Positions 36,189 to 45,678 of a stretch of DNA of 64,000 nt are shown piece by piece. Positions within the stretch are counted from its first letter, which is position 1, and each line of letters begins with the position of its first letter. A program made the translations under genes and the position numbers. Source of the DNA: Ruegeria sp. ANG-R (GTDB taxonomy: Bacteria; Pseudomonadota; Alphaproteobacteria; Rhodobacterales; Rhodobacteraceae). Where the stretch lies: the NCBI RefSeq assembly GCF_000813985.1, contig NZ_JWLJ01000001.1, positions 1,352,453 through 1,416,452 of the forward strand, read 5' to 3'. The notes under the pieces are model-generated. The model did not search any database, was not told where the DNA came from, and saw nothing but the letters and a program-made list of their open reading frames with translations.

Positions 36189-39100
36189 TCAACGATCCTC
36201 GCCCCGCGACTGGTGGGTCGGGTGCGGGTCACCGGACCGGTCGGGCGTTGCGTTCGGGCCATCCGAAACGGTTGGCGCAGGTTCGCGCAGCAGGTTGCGC
36301 AGAAACAGCGGGGCAAGACCCGACAGCGGGTTGACCGAAACCTGCGGGTCGGTCAACGGGCCGGTCAACGTGTAGTTGAAGGCAAAGATCCCCTCGCCCT
36401 TTTTGGTCAGCACGCTGCCGATCGCGTTGACCAGATAGATCGGCGAGATCGCTCCGCGCAGGTTCAGTACTCCGGCCACGGTGTTGACGGTGCCGTCAAA
36501 GGACAGCCCCATCGAGGGGCCGACGGCGCTGCCGCTCAACACTTTCACCTCGGTCGGAGTAATGCGCATTTTGCTGTCGATGGCTGAAAAGAAAATGCCC
36601 TGGCCGGCCATTTCATCCAGCAACCCCACCAGGCTGATCGCATTCAATATCGCGGCCATGGCCGGGGCGTCTGTGATCCGCGTGTTTCTGATCTTCAGGT
36701 CGACATCGTAATTTCCCGGCTCGGCGACCGGATCAAGTTGCAATTGCATCGACCCGCCGCGCGCCTGTGTCAGCACCCCGGCAGAACGCAGGACAGCACC
36801 CGCATCGTCCGACGTCAGCCCGACCGCTGATCGCGACGCACGCGGGGTGACCTGCCCCCGGAGTGGCGCGCCACCGTTGACTTGCGCGGCAAAACTTCCG
36901 GTCAGCCCTCCGGTGGTTTGGAACGAACCCGTCAAACCGGTTAGTGCGACCGTTTCAGTGACCTGCAACCGGTCCAGCGTCACATCCAGCCTTGGCCCCT
37001 GCCCTGATCCGCCAGCTCCGCCGCCGCCCTCGCCGATGGTGGATTTACCCAGATCGAGCACCCCGCCCAACACGCGGATATCCGGCAGCGCGGCGCCGCG
37101 CCCGACCAGCTCGGCCGGAACCGCAAGCCAGTCCCCCAGTTCGAACGAGCTGAACCGAACCCTGTCAAACGCACCGTTGCGGAATGAAATCGCTGCATTG
37201 GTCCGCAATCCCGCTGCCTCGATCCGCAGAGTCTCAACGCTGAGCAGCGCGCCCAAAGTGGCCTGGGCCGTCAACGTGCCGCTGACATTCGTTGGCTTAC
37301 GCCAACCAAGCTCGGGAATGGCCAGCGCGACACCCACCAGATCAGACTCAGCCGTCAGGCGCGGGGGTTCACCCGCGCCAAGGCTCAGGCTGAAATCAGC
37401 GGTCCCTTCGCCCGTCAGCATCCCGCGCGGCAGACCCGCATTGATTTGTTCCATCAGCAGGGGCGACAGCTCGATCTGGCCTGTCAGCGTGCTCTGCTGA
37501 GGGGTTTCGCCGTCGATGGGCTGTCGCCAGAGGGCTTCGACCGGCACCGCCCCGAACAGTCCTTCGCCATCAATGGCGACTTGGGTCTGATCGCCGCTGA
37601 GGCTCAGGCGATCAGCGCTGACCTCAAATCCGGGCACCAGCTTACTGCTGTCCAGATTCGACAGTTCGCCGGTGAAATGGAACCGGGCCTCCTGGAACTT
37701 CAGCCCCTTTTTCAGAGGCAATGAGAGAGTCCCGCCAAGCCTGACGTGGCCATCCGCAAGATCAACCGGCAGGTTGGCCTTGGTCAGCAGTTGCAGCGGC
37801 GGCCTGTCCAGCAGAGACAGGGCGGCCGTCACACTGCCACTGGCCTGCACCCGCGCGATACCCGGCGTGGTTTTCTTGATGCTGGTATCCGGTATGATGA
37901 ACGAGGTCCCCGAGGCATCAACCGTCCCCCCCTCATCCGCGACAACGATTCCCTTTTGTGCCGAAACCGTAAAACGGCGATTTAGCAGGCTGGCCTGCCC
38001 CTGCGCGTTCTGAATGGTCGGCAGCGTCTTGGCAAACCGAACTTCGGTGTTTTCGAACTCAAAATCCGCATAGATGTCGGGCTTTTCGCCGGGGCGCAGC
38101 CGCAAAGCAAAATCCAGATCCGACATCTCGCCGTAATACAGGTTTTCGGTAACCCAGAGGCGTGGTTTCGGCGCCAGCAGTTCGGGCCAGTACTTCAACA
38201 GCTGATCGGAGTTCATCTGATCGATCTCGGCATCTATCTCAGCCACCCAGCCATCGGACAGCCCCGCCAGAGACCCGCTCAGACGCGCATGATGTTCACC
38301 ATCCTCGACAGTCATCTGCCCCAGCTGCATCCGAAACGGCGCCAGTTTCATCTGGAAATCCACATTTGCGCGCGTCAGGTTCAGCGCTTCGGGAAACAGA
38401 TTGGCCGGGTTGATCTCAATCCCGCTCAGGCGAAACTGCCCCGACATGCTTTCCAAACCGCCAGCCTTGACCCCCTGAAGAAATGCCTTGCCGTCCGCCT
38501 GCACCGTACCCCAGGCAGACCTGATCGAAACCTCATTGAAATCAAGCGCCTGCTGATTTGGATCATATGTGAAATAGGTACGTGCCGCATCGAACTTGAT
38601 CGGCGTCGTTTCGGGCGTTGGCTGCACCGCGCCCGCGCCTAGATTGAGCGTCGCAAAAACCGGCCCCAGCGCGCCCTCGGCATCAACGCTTCCACGCAAT
38701 GCGCCCGAGATCGGAGTTCTGAGCACCTGCATCCAGGCCAGTGCCGGACTGTGACCAGCAATATCCTCGGCGGGCAGATCGGTAATCGACACGCCAAACC
38801 GCGCCGCCGGGCTGCCCAGTGAGCTGGTGTAGTTTGCCTCGATCGTGCTGACGTAATCCCGCCCGGCCAGTACCGAGAAACCTGTGGCCAGCCGAACCTC
38901 GCCCGCGCTTCGGGTGGCCTGCACGCGTCCGCCGTCCAGAACCCAGGACCGGCCCAGTCGCAGATCCTGATAGTCCAGCGTGATTGCGTCTAGCTCAACC
39001 GAGGTCAGGGCTGACAACGCGGGCGACTGGAATACGTCATCCGCGCTCTCGATCAGCTTCGCGAGGTTCGGAGCCTGGCCAACCGGAGCACTGCCGGCAC

Positions 39101-39581
39101 CGACGGTCAGCGAGAGCGCCCCGTCAATGCCCCGCGTCAGCGCAATCTGCGCGCCTTGAAGGATAATCCGTTTTGGCCGCACGTGACCACGCAGCAGCGG
39201 GCGCATCGAAAGACTGGCCCGCAGGTCCGACACCTCGGCAATCTGCTGACCGGCCGCATCGCTGATGCGCACATCGGTCAGGCGCAATCGCGGACGCCAG
39301 CCTTCATGAATGATGAAACTGACGTCACCGAACTTTATTTTTACACCGCCCAGCGCCTGATCCAGCCTTGTTTCCACCCGGTCACGCAACCAGGCTGGCG
39401 CGTGCATACGCTGACCGATCACCATGAAGCCGGTAATCAGCGCCAGAAACACAAGGACGAAGACGCCGCGCAGCGTCCACAGCCCGGCGGTTCGACGCAG
39501 CGACCGACGGCGGGGATTCTTATCCGCCTTCGTGTCATCCTGCTGTTCTTGCTGGACCAATTTGCGTCCCACGCCTTTCAA
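36189..39581 (-). CDS. AsmA/YhdP-like giant envelope protein (DUF3971, AsmA_2)
   Basis: 1130 aa. A basic cytosolic N-terminus (RRRSLRRTAG), one TM helix (GVFVLVFLALITGFMVIG), then a very long beta-rich periplasmic part: DUF3971-like in the middle and AsmA_2 at the C-terminus (LVGLLDEMAGQGIFFSAIDS, NLRGAISPIYLVNAIGSVLT). AsmA-like proteins are thought to form lipid-carrying bridges between inner and outer membranes; that role here is inferred from the family. The likely start is a TTG at 39581; an ATG is lacking nearby. A Pro/Asp-rich tail ends the protein. Confidence 0.88.
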   Translation of the reverse strand: MKGVGRKLVQQEQQDDTKADKNPRRRSLRRTAGLWTLRGVFVLVFLALITGFMVIGQRMHAPAWLRDRVETRLDQALGGVKIKFGDVSFIIHEGWRPRLRLTDVRISDAAGQQIAEVSDLRASLSMRPLLRGHVRPKRIILQGAQIALTRGIDGALSLTVGAGSAPVGQAPNLAKLIESADDVFQSPALSALTSVELDAITLDYQDLRLGRSWVLDGGRVQATRSAGEVRLATGFSVLAGRDYVSTIEANYTSSLGSPAARFGVSITDLPAEDIAGHSPALAWMQVLRTPISGALRGSVDAEGALGPVFATLNLGAGAVQPTPETTPIKFDAARTYFTYDPNQQALDFNEVSIRSAWGTVQADGKAFLQGVKAGGLESMSGQFRLSGIEINPANLFPEALNLTRANVDFQMKLAPFRMQLGQMTVEDGEHHARLSGSLAGLSDGWVAEIDAEIDQMNSDQLLKYWPELLAPKPRLWVTENLYYGEMSDLDFALRLRPGEKPDIYADFEFENTEVRFAKTLPTIQNAQGQASLLNRRFTVSAQKGIVVADEGGTVDASGTSFIIPDTSIKKTTPGIARVQASGSVTAALSLLDRPPLQLLTKANLPVDLADGHVRLGGTLSLPLKKGLKFQEARFHFTGELSNLDSSKLVPGFEVSADRLSLSGDQTQVAIDGEGLFGAVPVEALWRQPIDGETPQQSTLTGQIELSPLLMEQINAGLPRGMLTGEGTADFSLSLGAGEPPRLTAESDLVGVALAIPELGWRKPTNVSGTLTAQATLGALLSVETLRIEAAGLRTNAAISFRNGAFDRVRFSSFELGDWLAVPAELVGRGAALPDIRVLGGVLDLGKSTIGEGGGGAGGSGQGPRLDVTLDRLQVTETVALTGLTGSFQTTGGLTGSFAAQVNGGAPLRGQVTPRASRSAVGLTSDDAGAVLRSAGVLTQARGGSMQLQLDPVAEPGNYDVDLKIRNTRITDAPAMAAILNAISLVGLLDEMAGQGIFFSAIDSKMRITPTEVKVLSGSAVGPSMGLSFDGTVNTVAGVLNLRGAISPIYLVNAIGSVLTKKGEGIFAFNYTLTGPLTDPQVSVNPLSGLAPLFLRNLLREPAPTVSDGPNATPDRSGDPHPTHQSRGEDR

Positions 39582-39640
39582 CCTGCCAACGGTGCCCTAT
39601 GATAAATGACAACCGTTAATTTCTCAGCCGGAGTTCAAAT

Positions 39641-40102
39641 ATGCCCGAAGTCTCAGACATCGCCCCCGACTTTACTCTGCCCCGCGACGGCGGCGGCGAG
39701 GTATCCCTGTCGGAACAGCGTGGCCGCGCAGTCGTTCTGTTTTTCTATCCCCGCGATGATACGCCGGGCTGCACCAAGGAATCCATCGGTTTTTCAGAAC
39801 AACTGCAGGCCTTTGCGGATGCAGGCGCTAACGTTTTCGGCATCTCGCGCGATACAGTTGCCAAGCATGACAAGTTTGTCGCCAAGCATGGCCTCACCAC
39901 TCCGTTGCTGTCGGATGAGGGCCAGACCGTATGCGAGGATTACGGCGTCTGGGTGGAAAAGAACATGTATGGCCGCAAATCCATGGGCATCGAACGCTCG
40001 ACCTTCTTGATCGATGCCGACGGCAAGATCGCTCGTGTCTGGCGCAAGGTAAAAGTCCCCGGCCATGTGGATGAGGTGCTGGAGGCCGTACGCGCACTCT
40101 GA
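39641..40102 (+). CDS. bcp: Thiol peroxidase, BCP/PrxQ type
   Basis: 153 aa peroxiredoxin that reduces peroxides. APDFTLPRDGGGEVSL opens the thioredoxin-like fold, and the peroxidatic Cys is Cys44 in YPRDDTPGCTKES. The usual second Cys five residues later is absent (Ile there). Another Cys in QTVCEDYGVW may be the resolving one, as in the other PrxQ subtype. The ATG is at 39641. The next gene follows after 66 bp. Confidence 0.93.
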   Translation: MPEVSDIAPDFTLPRDGGGEVSLSEQRGRAVVLFFYPRDDTPGCTKESIGFSEQLQAFADAGANVFGISRDTVAKHDKFVAKHGLTTPLLSDEGQTVCEDYGVWVEKNMYGRKSMGIERSTFLIDADGKIARVWRKVKVPGHVDEVLEAVRAL

Positions 40103-40168
40103 CCCTCTCGACCCGCGCGGGCATCAAGGGTATGACCCGCGCGGAAGGCAGCAAAGGCGGGAAAAGAC

Positions 40169-41008
40169 GTGGCCAAGACATTAGCCCAAATGGCGACCGA
40201 GGTTCTGACCACTGCGGACGGGCGCGAAAAAACCGCATTGTCAAAACGACATGCCGCCGCCTGGTTCGCCGCCCGAAAGGGCGAAGCCCTTGAGATCGAG
40301 ATTGGCACAGCCGAGCCTCCGCTATACCCCGCGCGACCAGAAAAGCCCGAACTGTTATCCCCACGCGACGTTCCACGCCGCAGGCCGGGTTCCGAAGCTG
40401 GTCGCATCGCCCTTTTACACGCCGTCGCCCATATAGAGCTGAACGCGGTGGATCTGCATTGGGACATTATCGCCCGGTTCGGCCATGTGCCCATGCCCAT
40501 CGGATTCTACGACGACTGGGTGAAATGCGCCGAGGAGGAATCGCGCCATTTCGAGATGGTGTGCGACTGTCTCGAACAGATGGGCAGCCATTATGGCGCC
40601 CTGCCCGCCCATGCCGGTATGTGGCGCGCGGCCGAGGATACTGCCGAAGACCTGATGGGCCGTCTTGCCGTGGTGCCCATGGTGCTCGAGGCACGTGGGC
40701 TCGACGTGACACCCGGCATGATCGACATCTTCCGTAAAGCGGGCGTAAAGGACGCCATAGCCGCGCTTGAGGTGATCTATGCGGAGGAAGTCGGTCACGT
40801 CGCCTATGGCTCGAAATGGTTCCACTTCCTGTGCGGGCGCGAGAATGCCGATCCCAAGGATGTGTTCCACGCCCTTGTCCGCCGTTATTTCCACGGTGCA
40901 CTGAAACCGCCCTTCAACGAAGAGAAGCGCGCCGAGGCCGGATTGCCCCCTGATTTCTACTGGCCCCTGACCGAAGACCTGCCACCACCCGGGGTTGTGT
41001 CAGACTGA
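40169..41008 (+). CDS. DUF455 ferritin-like protein
   Basis: 279 aa. The helical di-iron pattern is visible: AVAHIELNAVDLHWD, CAEEESRHFEMVCDCL, VLEARGLDVTPGM and EEVGHVAYGSKWF give the Glu and His residues expected in a ferritin-like four-helix bundle. Known as DUF455, sometimes placed near tRNA-hydroxylase-like (MiaE-like) proteins; the reaction is unknown. The start is a GTG at 40169. It lies on the same strand as bcp and may share its transcript. Confidence 0.88.
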   Translation: MAKTLAQMATEVLTTADGREKTALSKRHAAAWFAARKGEALEIEIGTAEPPLYPARPEKPELLSPRDVPRRRPGSEAGRIALLHAVAHIELNAVDLHWDIIARFGHVPMPIGFYDDWVKCAEEESRHFEMVCDCLEQMGSHYGALPAHAGMWRAAEDTAEDLMGRLAVVPMVLEARGLDVTPGMIDIFRKAGVKDAIAALEVIYAEEVGHVAYGSKWFHFLCGRENADPKDVFHALVRRYFHGALKPPFNEEKRAEAGLPPDFYWPLTEDLPPPGVVSD

Positions 41009-41186
41009 TAGTAGATGCGCGCTATCGGCAAGTTCCCGCCGATCACGCGCGGTAAAACTCCGTTCATAGCTCTTGATTGGTTAACAAACTTGCCCGAATG
41101 CCTCGACCGCTTTATGCAATCGCGTCAGGGAGCGGCTACTCACTCACGACCGGCTCCGGGATATGGGGACAATTGAGGTAGGACGC

Positions 41187-42512
41187 GTGCGGACACGTCT
41201 GGCAATCAAACTACACTCACTGCTTGAGCGGCACTTTCCAGAGCGCCGTGTCTTTCTGAAATCTGACAATGACACCCGGTTCATCCGACTGAGTTCGGAA
41301 ACCCAGATCGCCGCCGTCGCCGGCGTCGCCGTCATGGTCGCCTGGACCGCCATTGCCACGTCGATCCTGCTTATGGACAGCATCGGATCTGGCAACTTCC
41401 GGGAACAGGCCAAACGTGATCAGGCCACCTATCAGGAGCGTCTGAACATCCTGTCGGAAGAACGTGACGCGCGTGCGGCCGAAGCTCTGGCCGCCCATGA
41501 TCGTTTCAACGCGGCGCTGGAGCAGATCTCGGTCATGCAATCCGAGTTGCTGGAATCGGAAAATCGCCGCCACGAGCTGGAAACAGGTATCGAAGTCATC
41601 CAGACCACGCTGCGCGCCACGATGAAACAGCGCGAAGATGCCCGGACCGAACTGGCCGAACTGCAGCAAAGCACCGATGGTGACGCGGCTTACATGATGG
41701 CATCGGCCAATCCCGCGCAGATGGCTTTCATGACCGACGCACTGGCCCGGACAGCAGCCCAGCGCGATCAGATCGCCGCTGACGCTCAGGGCGCGCTGGA
41801 CCAGCGCGACGAACTGGAACTTGAAATTCGCCTGATGCAGGAACGCAGTGACGAGATTTTCCGCCAATTGGAAGAGGCGATGGTGATCTCGGTCGAACCG
41901 CTGGACAAGATGTTCCGCAAAGCGGGTATGCCAACAGATCGTATCCTCGACGAGGTCCGGCGCGGATATAGCGGTATGGGCGGTCCGCTGACCCCTTTAT
42001 CCTTCAGCACGCGCGGTGAGGAACTGACCCCCGACCAGATCCGCGCAAATATCCTGCTGGAACAGATGGACCAGTTGAACCTCTATCGCATCGCTGCCGA
42101 AAAGGCCCCCTTCGCCAGCCCGGTGCGTGCAGCGGTTCGCTTCACCAGCGGTTTCGGCACCCGCCGCGATCCCAAGACCGGTGGCCGCCGTATGCATAAC
42201 GGCGCGGATTTCGCCGGCGCGCAGGGGACGGATATCTTTGCCACGGCGGACGGTGTCGTCACTCATGCCGGCTGGCAATCGGGCTTCGGACGGCTGGTCA
42301 AGATCCGGCACGCCTTCGGGATTGAGACACTTTACGCTCATAACACCAAGATACGCGTAAAGGTTGGCCAAAGGGTCTCGCGTGGGGATCATATTGCTGA
42401 TATGGGTAGCACCGGACGGTCGACCGGCACGCACCTGCACTATGAGGTGCGCGTGAACGGAAAACCTGTAAACCCAATGACTTACATCAAGGCTGCGAGA
42501 AATGTTTTCTAA
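41187..42512 (+). CDS. M23 (LytM) metallopeptidase with coiled coil
   Basis: About 441 aa. A short cytosolic start, a TM helix (IAAVAGVAVMVAWTAIATSI), a long coiled coil (about residues 75-240) and a C-terminal LytM domain. The zinc and catalytic residues are all present: HNGADFAG, YAHNTKI and THLHYEVRVNGK, so it should be an active endopeptidase of cell-wall peptide cross-links. I chose the GTG at 41187 (GAGG eight bases before it); an ATG at 41163 is possible. Its last 11 bp overlap the bactofilin gene. Paired M23 and bactofilin genes are known from shape control in other bacteria. Confidence 0.92.
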   Translation: MRTRLAIKLHSLLERHFPERRVFLKSDNDTRFIRLSSETQIAAVAGVAVMVAWTAIATSILLMDSIGSGNFREQAKRDQATYQERLNILSEERDARAAEALAAHDRFNAALEQISVMQSELLESENRRHELETGIEVIQTTLRATMKQREDARTELAELQQSTDGDAAYMMASANPAQMAFMTDALARTAAQRDQIAADAQGALDQRDELELEIRLMQERSDEIFRQLEEAMVISVEPLDKMFRKAGMPTDRILDEVRRGYSGMGGPLTPLSFSTRGEELTPDQIRANILLEQMDQLNLYRIAAEKAPFASPVRAAVRFTSGFGTRRDPKTGGRRMHNGADFAGAQGTDIFATADGVVTHAGWQSGFGRLVKIRHAFGIETLYAHNTKIRVKVGQRVSRGDHIADMGSTGRSTGTHLHYEVRVNGKPVNPMTYIKAARNVF

Positions 42513-43002
42513 GAGCAAAATCAACGAACCCGGATCGAAAGAAACTGAGGCAGCGAAACCGGCAGCGCCTGCCACCCCGGCGGCCCCTGCACCGGCTGAA
42601 ACCAAGGCAAGCACCCCGCCCAAGCCCAAGCCGCCCGCATCCGTGCTGTCGTCGGACCTGCACATCACCGGCAATCTCAAGACCTCGGGTGACATTCAGG
42701 TCGAAGGCACCGTCGAAGGCGACATCCGTGCCCACCTGCTGACCATCGGAGAGACTGCCACCATCAAGGGTGAAGTCACGGCTGATGACGTCGTGGTCAA
42801 TGGCCGCATCGTGGGCCGCGTGCGCGGGCTGAAGGTCCGCCTGACCTCGACCGCCCGCGTCGAAGGCGACATCATCCACAAGACCATCGCCATCGAAAGC
42901 GGCGCGCATTTCGAAGGCTCTGTCCAGCGTCAGGACGACCCGCTGAACCCCGGTCGCGGCGGCAAATCCGGTGCCAACCCGGCGGCGGAAGTAAAGCAAT
43001 AA
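42502..43002 (+). CDS. Bactofilin
   Basis: 166 aa cytoskeletal protein that forms polymers without nucleotide. A disordered Pro/Ala/Lys-rich N-terminus (about 50 residues) is followed by the bactofilin right-handed beta-helix core: SSDLHITGNLKTSGDIQVEG, VEGDIRAHLLTIGE and repeats to EGDIIHKTIAIESGAHFEGS. A short Gly/Ala tail ends it. The start is inside the M23 gene, so the two are translationally coupled and probably act together in wall growth at a defined place. A strong terminator follows. Confidence 0.95.
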   Translation: MFSKSKINEPGSKETEAAKPAAPATPAAPAPAETKASTPPKPKPPASVLSSDLHITGNLKTSGDIQVEGTVEGDIRAHLLTIGETATIKGEVTADDVVVNGRIVGRVRGLKVRLTSTARVEGDIIHKTIAIESGAHFEGSVQRQDDPLNPGRGGKSGANPAAEVKQ

Positions 43003-43025
43003 CGACAGATCATTCTGTCCCGATG

Positions 43026-43057
43026 AAACGCCGCGATCCCCATCGCGGCGTTTTTTT
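43026..43057 (+). terminator. Rho-independent terminator after the bactofilin gene
   Basis: AAACGCCGCGAT, loop CCCC, ATCGCGGCGTTT: a 12-bp perfect stem running into seven T residues (43051-43057). It lies 23 bases past the stop. Confidence 0.92.
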
Positions 43058-43123
43058 GTTTCTCGGTTGTCCATAAAGCCCTACACCAGCTGAGAACAAT
43101 ACGCTCACATGCAAGGGGACTCC

Positions 43124-43903
43124 ATGGAACTGGCGGATATCGTTGACCTGACCACCTACCCGATCGAAGATCCGGAATTTCGTGCAAGGCTCAAACAGAC
43201 CTATCAGCGCGACGGTGTGCTTGAGATGCCAGGCTTCGTAAAGGAAAACGCGATATCGGACATTCGGAGCGACGGTCTTGCCAACCAGGATCAGGTGTAT
43301 GCAAAGACCGAGAAACATACGGTCTATCTCAGCCCGCAAGATACAGCCTTCGAACTGGATCATCCTCGCAACAGATTGGTGACATCGTCGAAAGGCTGCC
43401 TGACCGACGATCAGATCGCCGAAGCTTCTGCCCTGCGGGCGCTGTATGATTCCGACATATTCCGGGCCTTCCTGTGCGACGTTCTGGAAGAGGACGCGCT
43501 TTATGAATACGCTGACCCTTTATCATCGATAAACCTGCATTTCGCCGAGAAGGGACAGGAACTGGGTTGGCATTTCGACAATTCGTCCTTCGCGATTACG
43601 CTGATGGTACAGGCACCCGAACAGGGCGGATCTTTTGAATACGTCCGCGATGTGCGCGATGCAGATGCCGGAGAGATGAGCTTTGACGCGGTCGGTGATA
43701 TCCTTGATGGCCGCACCCCGGTCAGTCAGCTTGATGCCGACGCTGGCACGCTGGTGTTTTTCCGTGGCCGGAACTCGATCCATCGTGTCGCGCCGAACGA
43801 AGGCGAACAGACACGTATCCTTGCCGTACTCGCCTACAACACCGAACCCGGCATTTCCCTGTCCGAGACCGCGCGCCTGACATTTTATGGCCGCACCGGC
43901 TAG
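43124..43903 (+). CDS. HalD/BesD-like Fe(II)/2-oxoglutarate dioxygenase (HxD form), second copy
   Basis: About 259 aa, a relative of the gene at 3718-4563. Both open with a D-x-TYPI/D-GRYPI-like segment, then YQRDGVLEMPGFV, a DHP/HPIRR segment, and the core LGWHFDNSSFAITLMVQAPE (H-x-D), FRGRNSIHRVAPNEGEQTRI (distal His and 2OG Arg). As there, the Asp is kept where halogenases have Gly, so it should be a hydroxylase. The ATG at 43124 with AAGGGG upstream is better than the one at 43109. Single gene; the substrate is unknown. Confidence 0.75.
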   Translation: MELADIVDLTTYPIEDPEFRARLKQTYQRDGVLEMPGFVKENAISDIRSDGLANQDQVYAKTEKHTVYLSPQDTAFELDHPRNRLVTSSKGCLTDDQIAEASALRALYDSDIFRAFLCDVLEEDALYEYADPLSSINLHFAEKGQELGWHFDNSSFAITLMVQAPEQGGSFEYVRDVRDADAGEMSFDAVGDILDGRTPVSQLDADAGTLVFFRGRNSIHRVAPNEGEQTRILAVLAYNTEPGISLSETARLTFYGRTG

Positions 43904-44009
43904 TTTCCACGCTCTGCTGCGGGGCACATAAAATTCCCCGTAGTAGTCCGTTTCACAAAATCCGCTTTTTGAATTAGACTGAAAGCCATTGTTTTTCGGA
44001 GGACTTTTC

Positions 44010-44699
44010 ATGTCATCAAAACTCATGGCTGAATTCTTTGGCACCTTCTGGCTTGTGCTCGGCGGCTGCGGCAGCGCGGTGCTGGCAGCAGGTGTGGCCG
44101 ATGTTGGTATCGGCTGGCTGGGCGTTGCGTTTGCCTTTGGCTTGACCGTGCTGACCATGGCCTTCGCGGTCGGACACATTTCAGGCGCGCATTTCAACCC
44201 CGCGGTCAGCCTTGGTCTGATGATCGGCGGACGCTTTCCCGCCAAGGATTTACTGCCCTACTGGGTCGCTCAGGTGATCGGTTCGATTGCGGCGGCGCTG
44301 GTGCTTTACATAGTCGTCAGCGGCGCACCGGGATTCGAAGGCGTCGGCAGTTTTGCCTCGAACGGGTATGGAGACGCCTCGCCCGGGGGGTATTCCCTTA
44401 TGTCGGCGCTTGTGATCGAAATCGTCCTGACAGCGTTCTTCATCGTGATCATTCTGGGTGCAACCTCCAGCGGTGTCCCGGCAGGGTTCGCGCCGATTGC
44501 CATCGGTCTTGGGTTGACGCTGATCCACCTGATCTCGATCCCGGTCACGAACACTTCGGTCAATCCGGCCCGGTCCACCGGGGTAGCGCTGTTCGCGGAC
44601 GGTCCCGCACTGGCGCAGCTTTGGATGTTCTGGGTCGCCCCCCTGATCGGCGGTACTGTTGGTGCGCTGATTTGGAGAGTGATGGCGTCGGAGGACTGA
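44010..44699 (+). CDS. aqpZ: Aquaporin Z-like water channel
   Basis: 229 aa with six TM helices and two half-helices. Both NPA boxes are present ([13 protein letters not shown] and [16 protein letters not shown]), and the Arg after the second one is the selectivity-filter residue. The start [20 protein letters not shown] matches AqpZ, not glycerol facilitators, which carry an Asp after the second box. The ATG at 44010 has CGGAGG seven bases upstream; the TTG at 43989 is not needed. Confidence 0.95.
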   Translation: MSSKLMAEFFGTFWLVLGGCGSAVLAAGVADVGIGWLGVAFAFGLTVLTMAFAVGHISGAHFNPAVSLGLMIGGRFPAKDLLPYWVAQVIGSIAAALVLYIVVSGAPGFEGVGSFASNGYGDASPGGYSLMSALVIEIVLTAFFIVIILGATSSGVPAGFAPIAIGLGLTLIHLISIPVTNTSVNPARSTGVALFADGPALAQLWMFWVAPLIGGTVGALIWRVMASED

Positions 44700-44706
44700 T
44701 CGCCAC

Positions 44707-44727
44707 GCGGGGGATCATTTCCCCCGC
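44707..44727. terminator. Hairpin after aqpZ
   Basis: GCGGGGG, loop ATCATTT, CCCCCGC: a perfect 7-bp stem, 7 bases after the stop. No T-run follows, so it may be a processing or partial termination site. Confidence 0.45.
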
Positions 44728-44795
44728 AAACCGAATTCCTGAGCTATCATCCCCGAAAACCAGCGCCTGATCCGCGCACAAACAGGGAGATGAAA

Positions 44796-45638
44796 ATGTT
44801 CCGATTTATCACGGCTGCAATGATGGCCTTGGCAGCGACAACGGTGCTGGCGCAAGAAGCGTGGAAATCGATCCCCGAACCACCTGCGATGCCCGAGGCT
44901 GAAACAAGTGGCACTGCCAACGTCAATGGCATCGACATGTACTATGCCACCTATGGCACGTCGGACGGAATACCCGTGCTTTTGATCCACGGCGGTCTGG
45001 CCCATGGCGATATCTGGGCGGCTCAGGTGGCCGATCTGTCGCGCGACCACAAGGTGATCGTTGCGGATACACGCGGGCATGGTCGCTCCACCAATGACGG
45101 CAGCACTTACAGCTATGACCTTCTGGCGCGGGATTATCTGGCCCTGCTGGACCATCTGGGCATCGACAAGGTGCATCTGGTGGGATGGTCGGACGGGGCA
45201 AATATAGGCTACACGATCTCGACCGGCGCCCCGGAGCGGCTGGCCAGCCATTTCGCGCACGCGGGTAACGTCACGCTGGACGGCATCGATCCGTCGGTCG
45301 AACACAACGAAGTCTTTGGCGCCTATGTCGGGATGATGGCCGGCGATTACGCCGCGATGTCCCCCACCCCCGATGGGTTCGAGGCGTTTCTGGGCGGTGT
45401 TGCGGCCATGTGGGCCACGGAAAAGCCTGGTGGTCTTGAGGGGCTGGCCTCGGTCACCGTTCCCACTCTGGTCGTGCAAAGCGCCCATGACGAAGCGATC
45501 TTGACCGATCACTCAAAGGCGATTGCCGAGGCGATTCCCGGTGCCGACCTTCTGATACTGGAAGACGTGAGCCACTTTGCGTCATTCCAGCAGCCCGATG
45601 CATACACTCAGGCGATCCGCGATTTCATTGACCAGTAA
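44796..45638 (+). CDS. Secreted alpha/beta hydrolase
   Basis: About 280 aa. A Sec signal peptide (MFRFITAAMMALAATTVLA, then Q) is followed by an alpha/beta hydrolase fold: oxyanion strand VLLIHGGLAHGD, nucleophile Ser in VGWSDGANIGY, Asp in QSAHDEAILTD and His in DVSHFASFQQ. The export signal sets it apart from most housekeeping hydrolases; substrate unknown. The ATG at 44796 has GGGAG six bases upstream; the ATG at 44790 touches that site and is less likely. Confidence 0.85.
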   Translation: MFRFITAAMMALAATTVLAQEAWKSIPEPPAMPEAETSGTANVNGIDMYYATYGTSDGIPVLLIHGGLAHGDIWAAQVADLSRDHKVIVADTRGHGRSTNDGSTYSYDLLARDYLALLDHLGIDKVHLVGWSDGANIGYTISTGAPERLASHFAHAGNVTLDGIDPSVEHNEVFGAYVGMMAGDYAAMSPTPDGFEAFLGGVAAMWATEKPGGLEGLASVTVPTLVVQSAHDEAILTDHSKAIAEAIPGADLLILEDVSHFASFQQPDAYTQAIRDFIDQ

Positions 45639-45646
45639 GCGAATGA

Positions 45647-45670
45647 CCCGGCACCACATTTGGCGCCGGG
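45647..45670. terminator. Terminator between hydrolase and cyclophilin genes
   Basis: CCCGGC...GCCGGG stem extended by CC/GG past one mismatch, followed by CTTGTTGCTT. It lies between convergent genes and may serve both. Confidence 0.5.
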
Positions 45671-45678
45671 CTTGTTGC

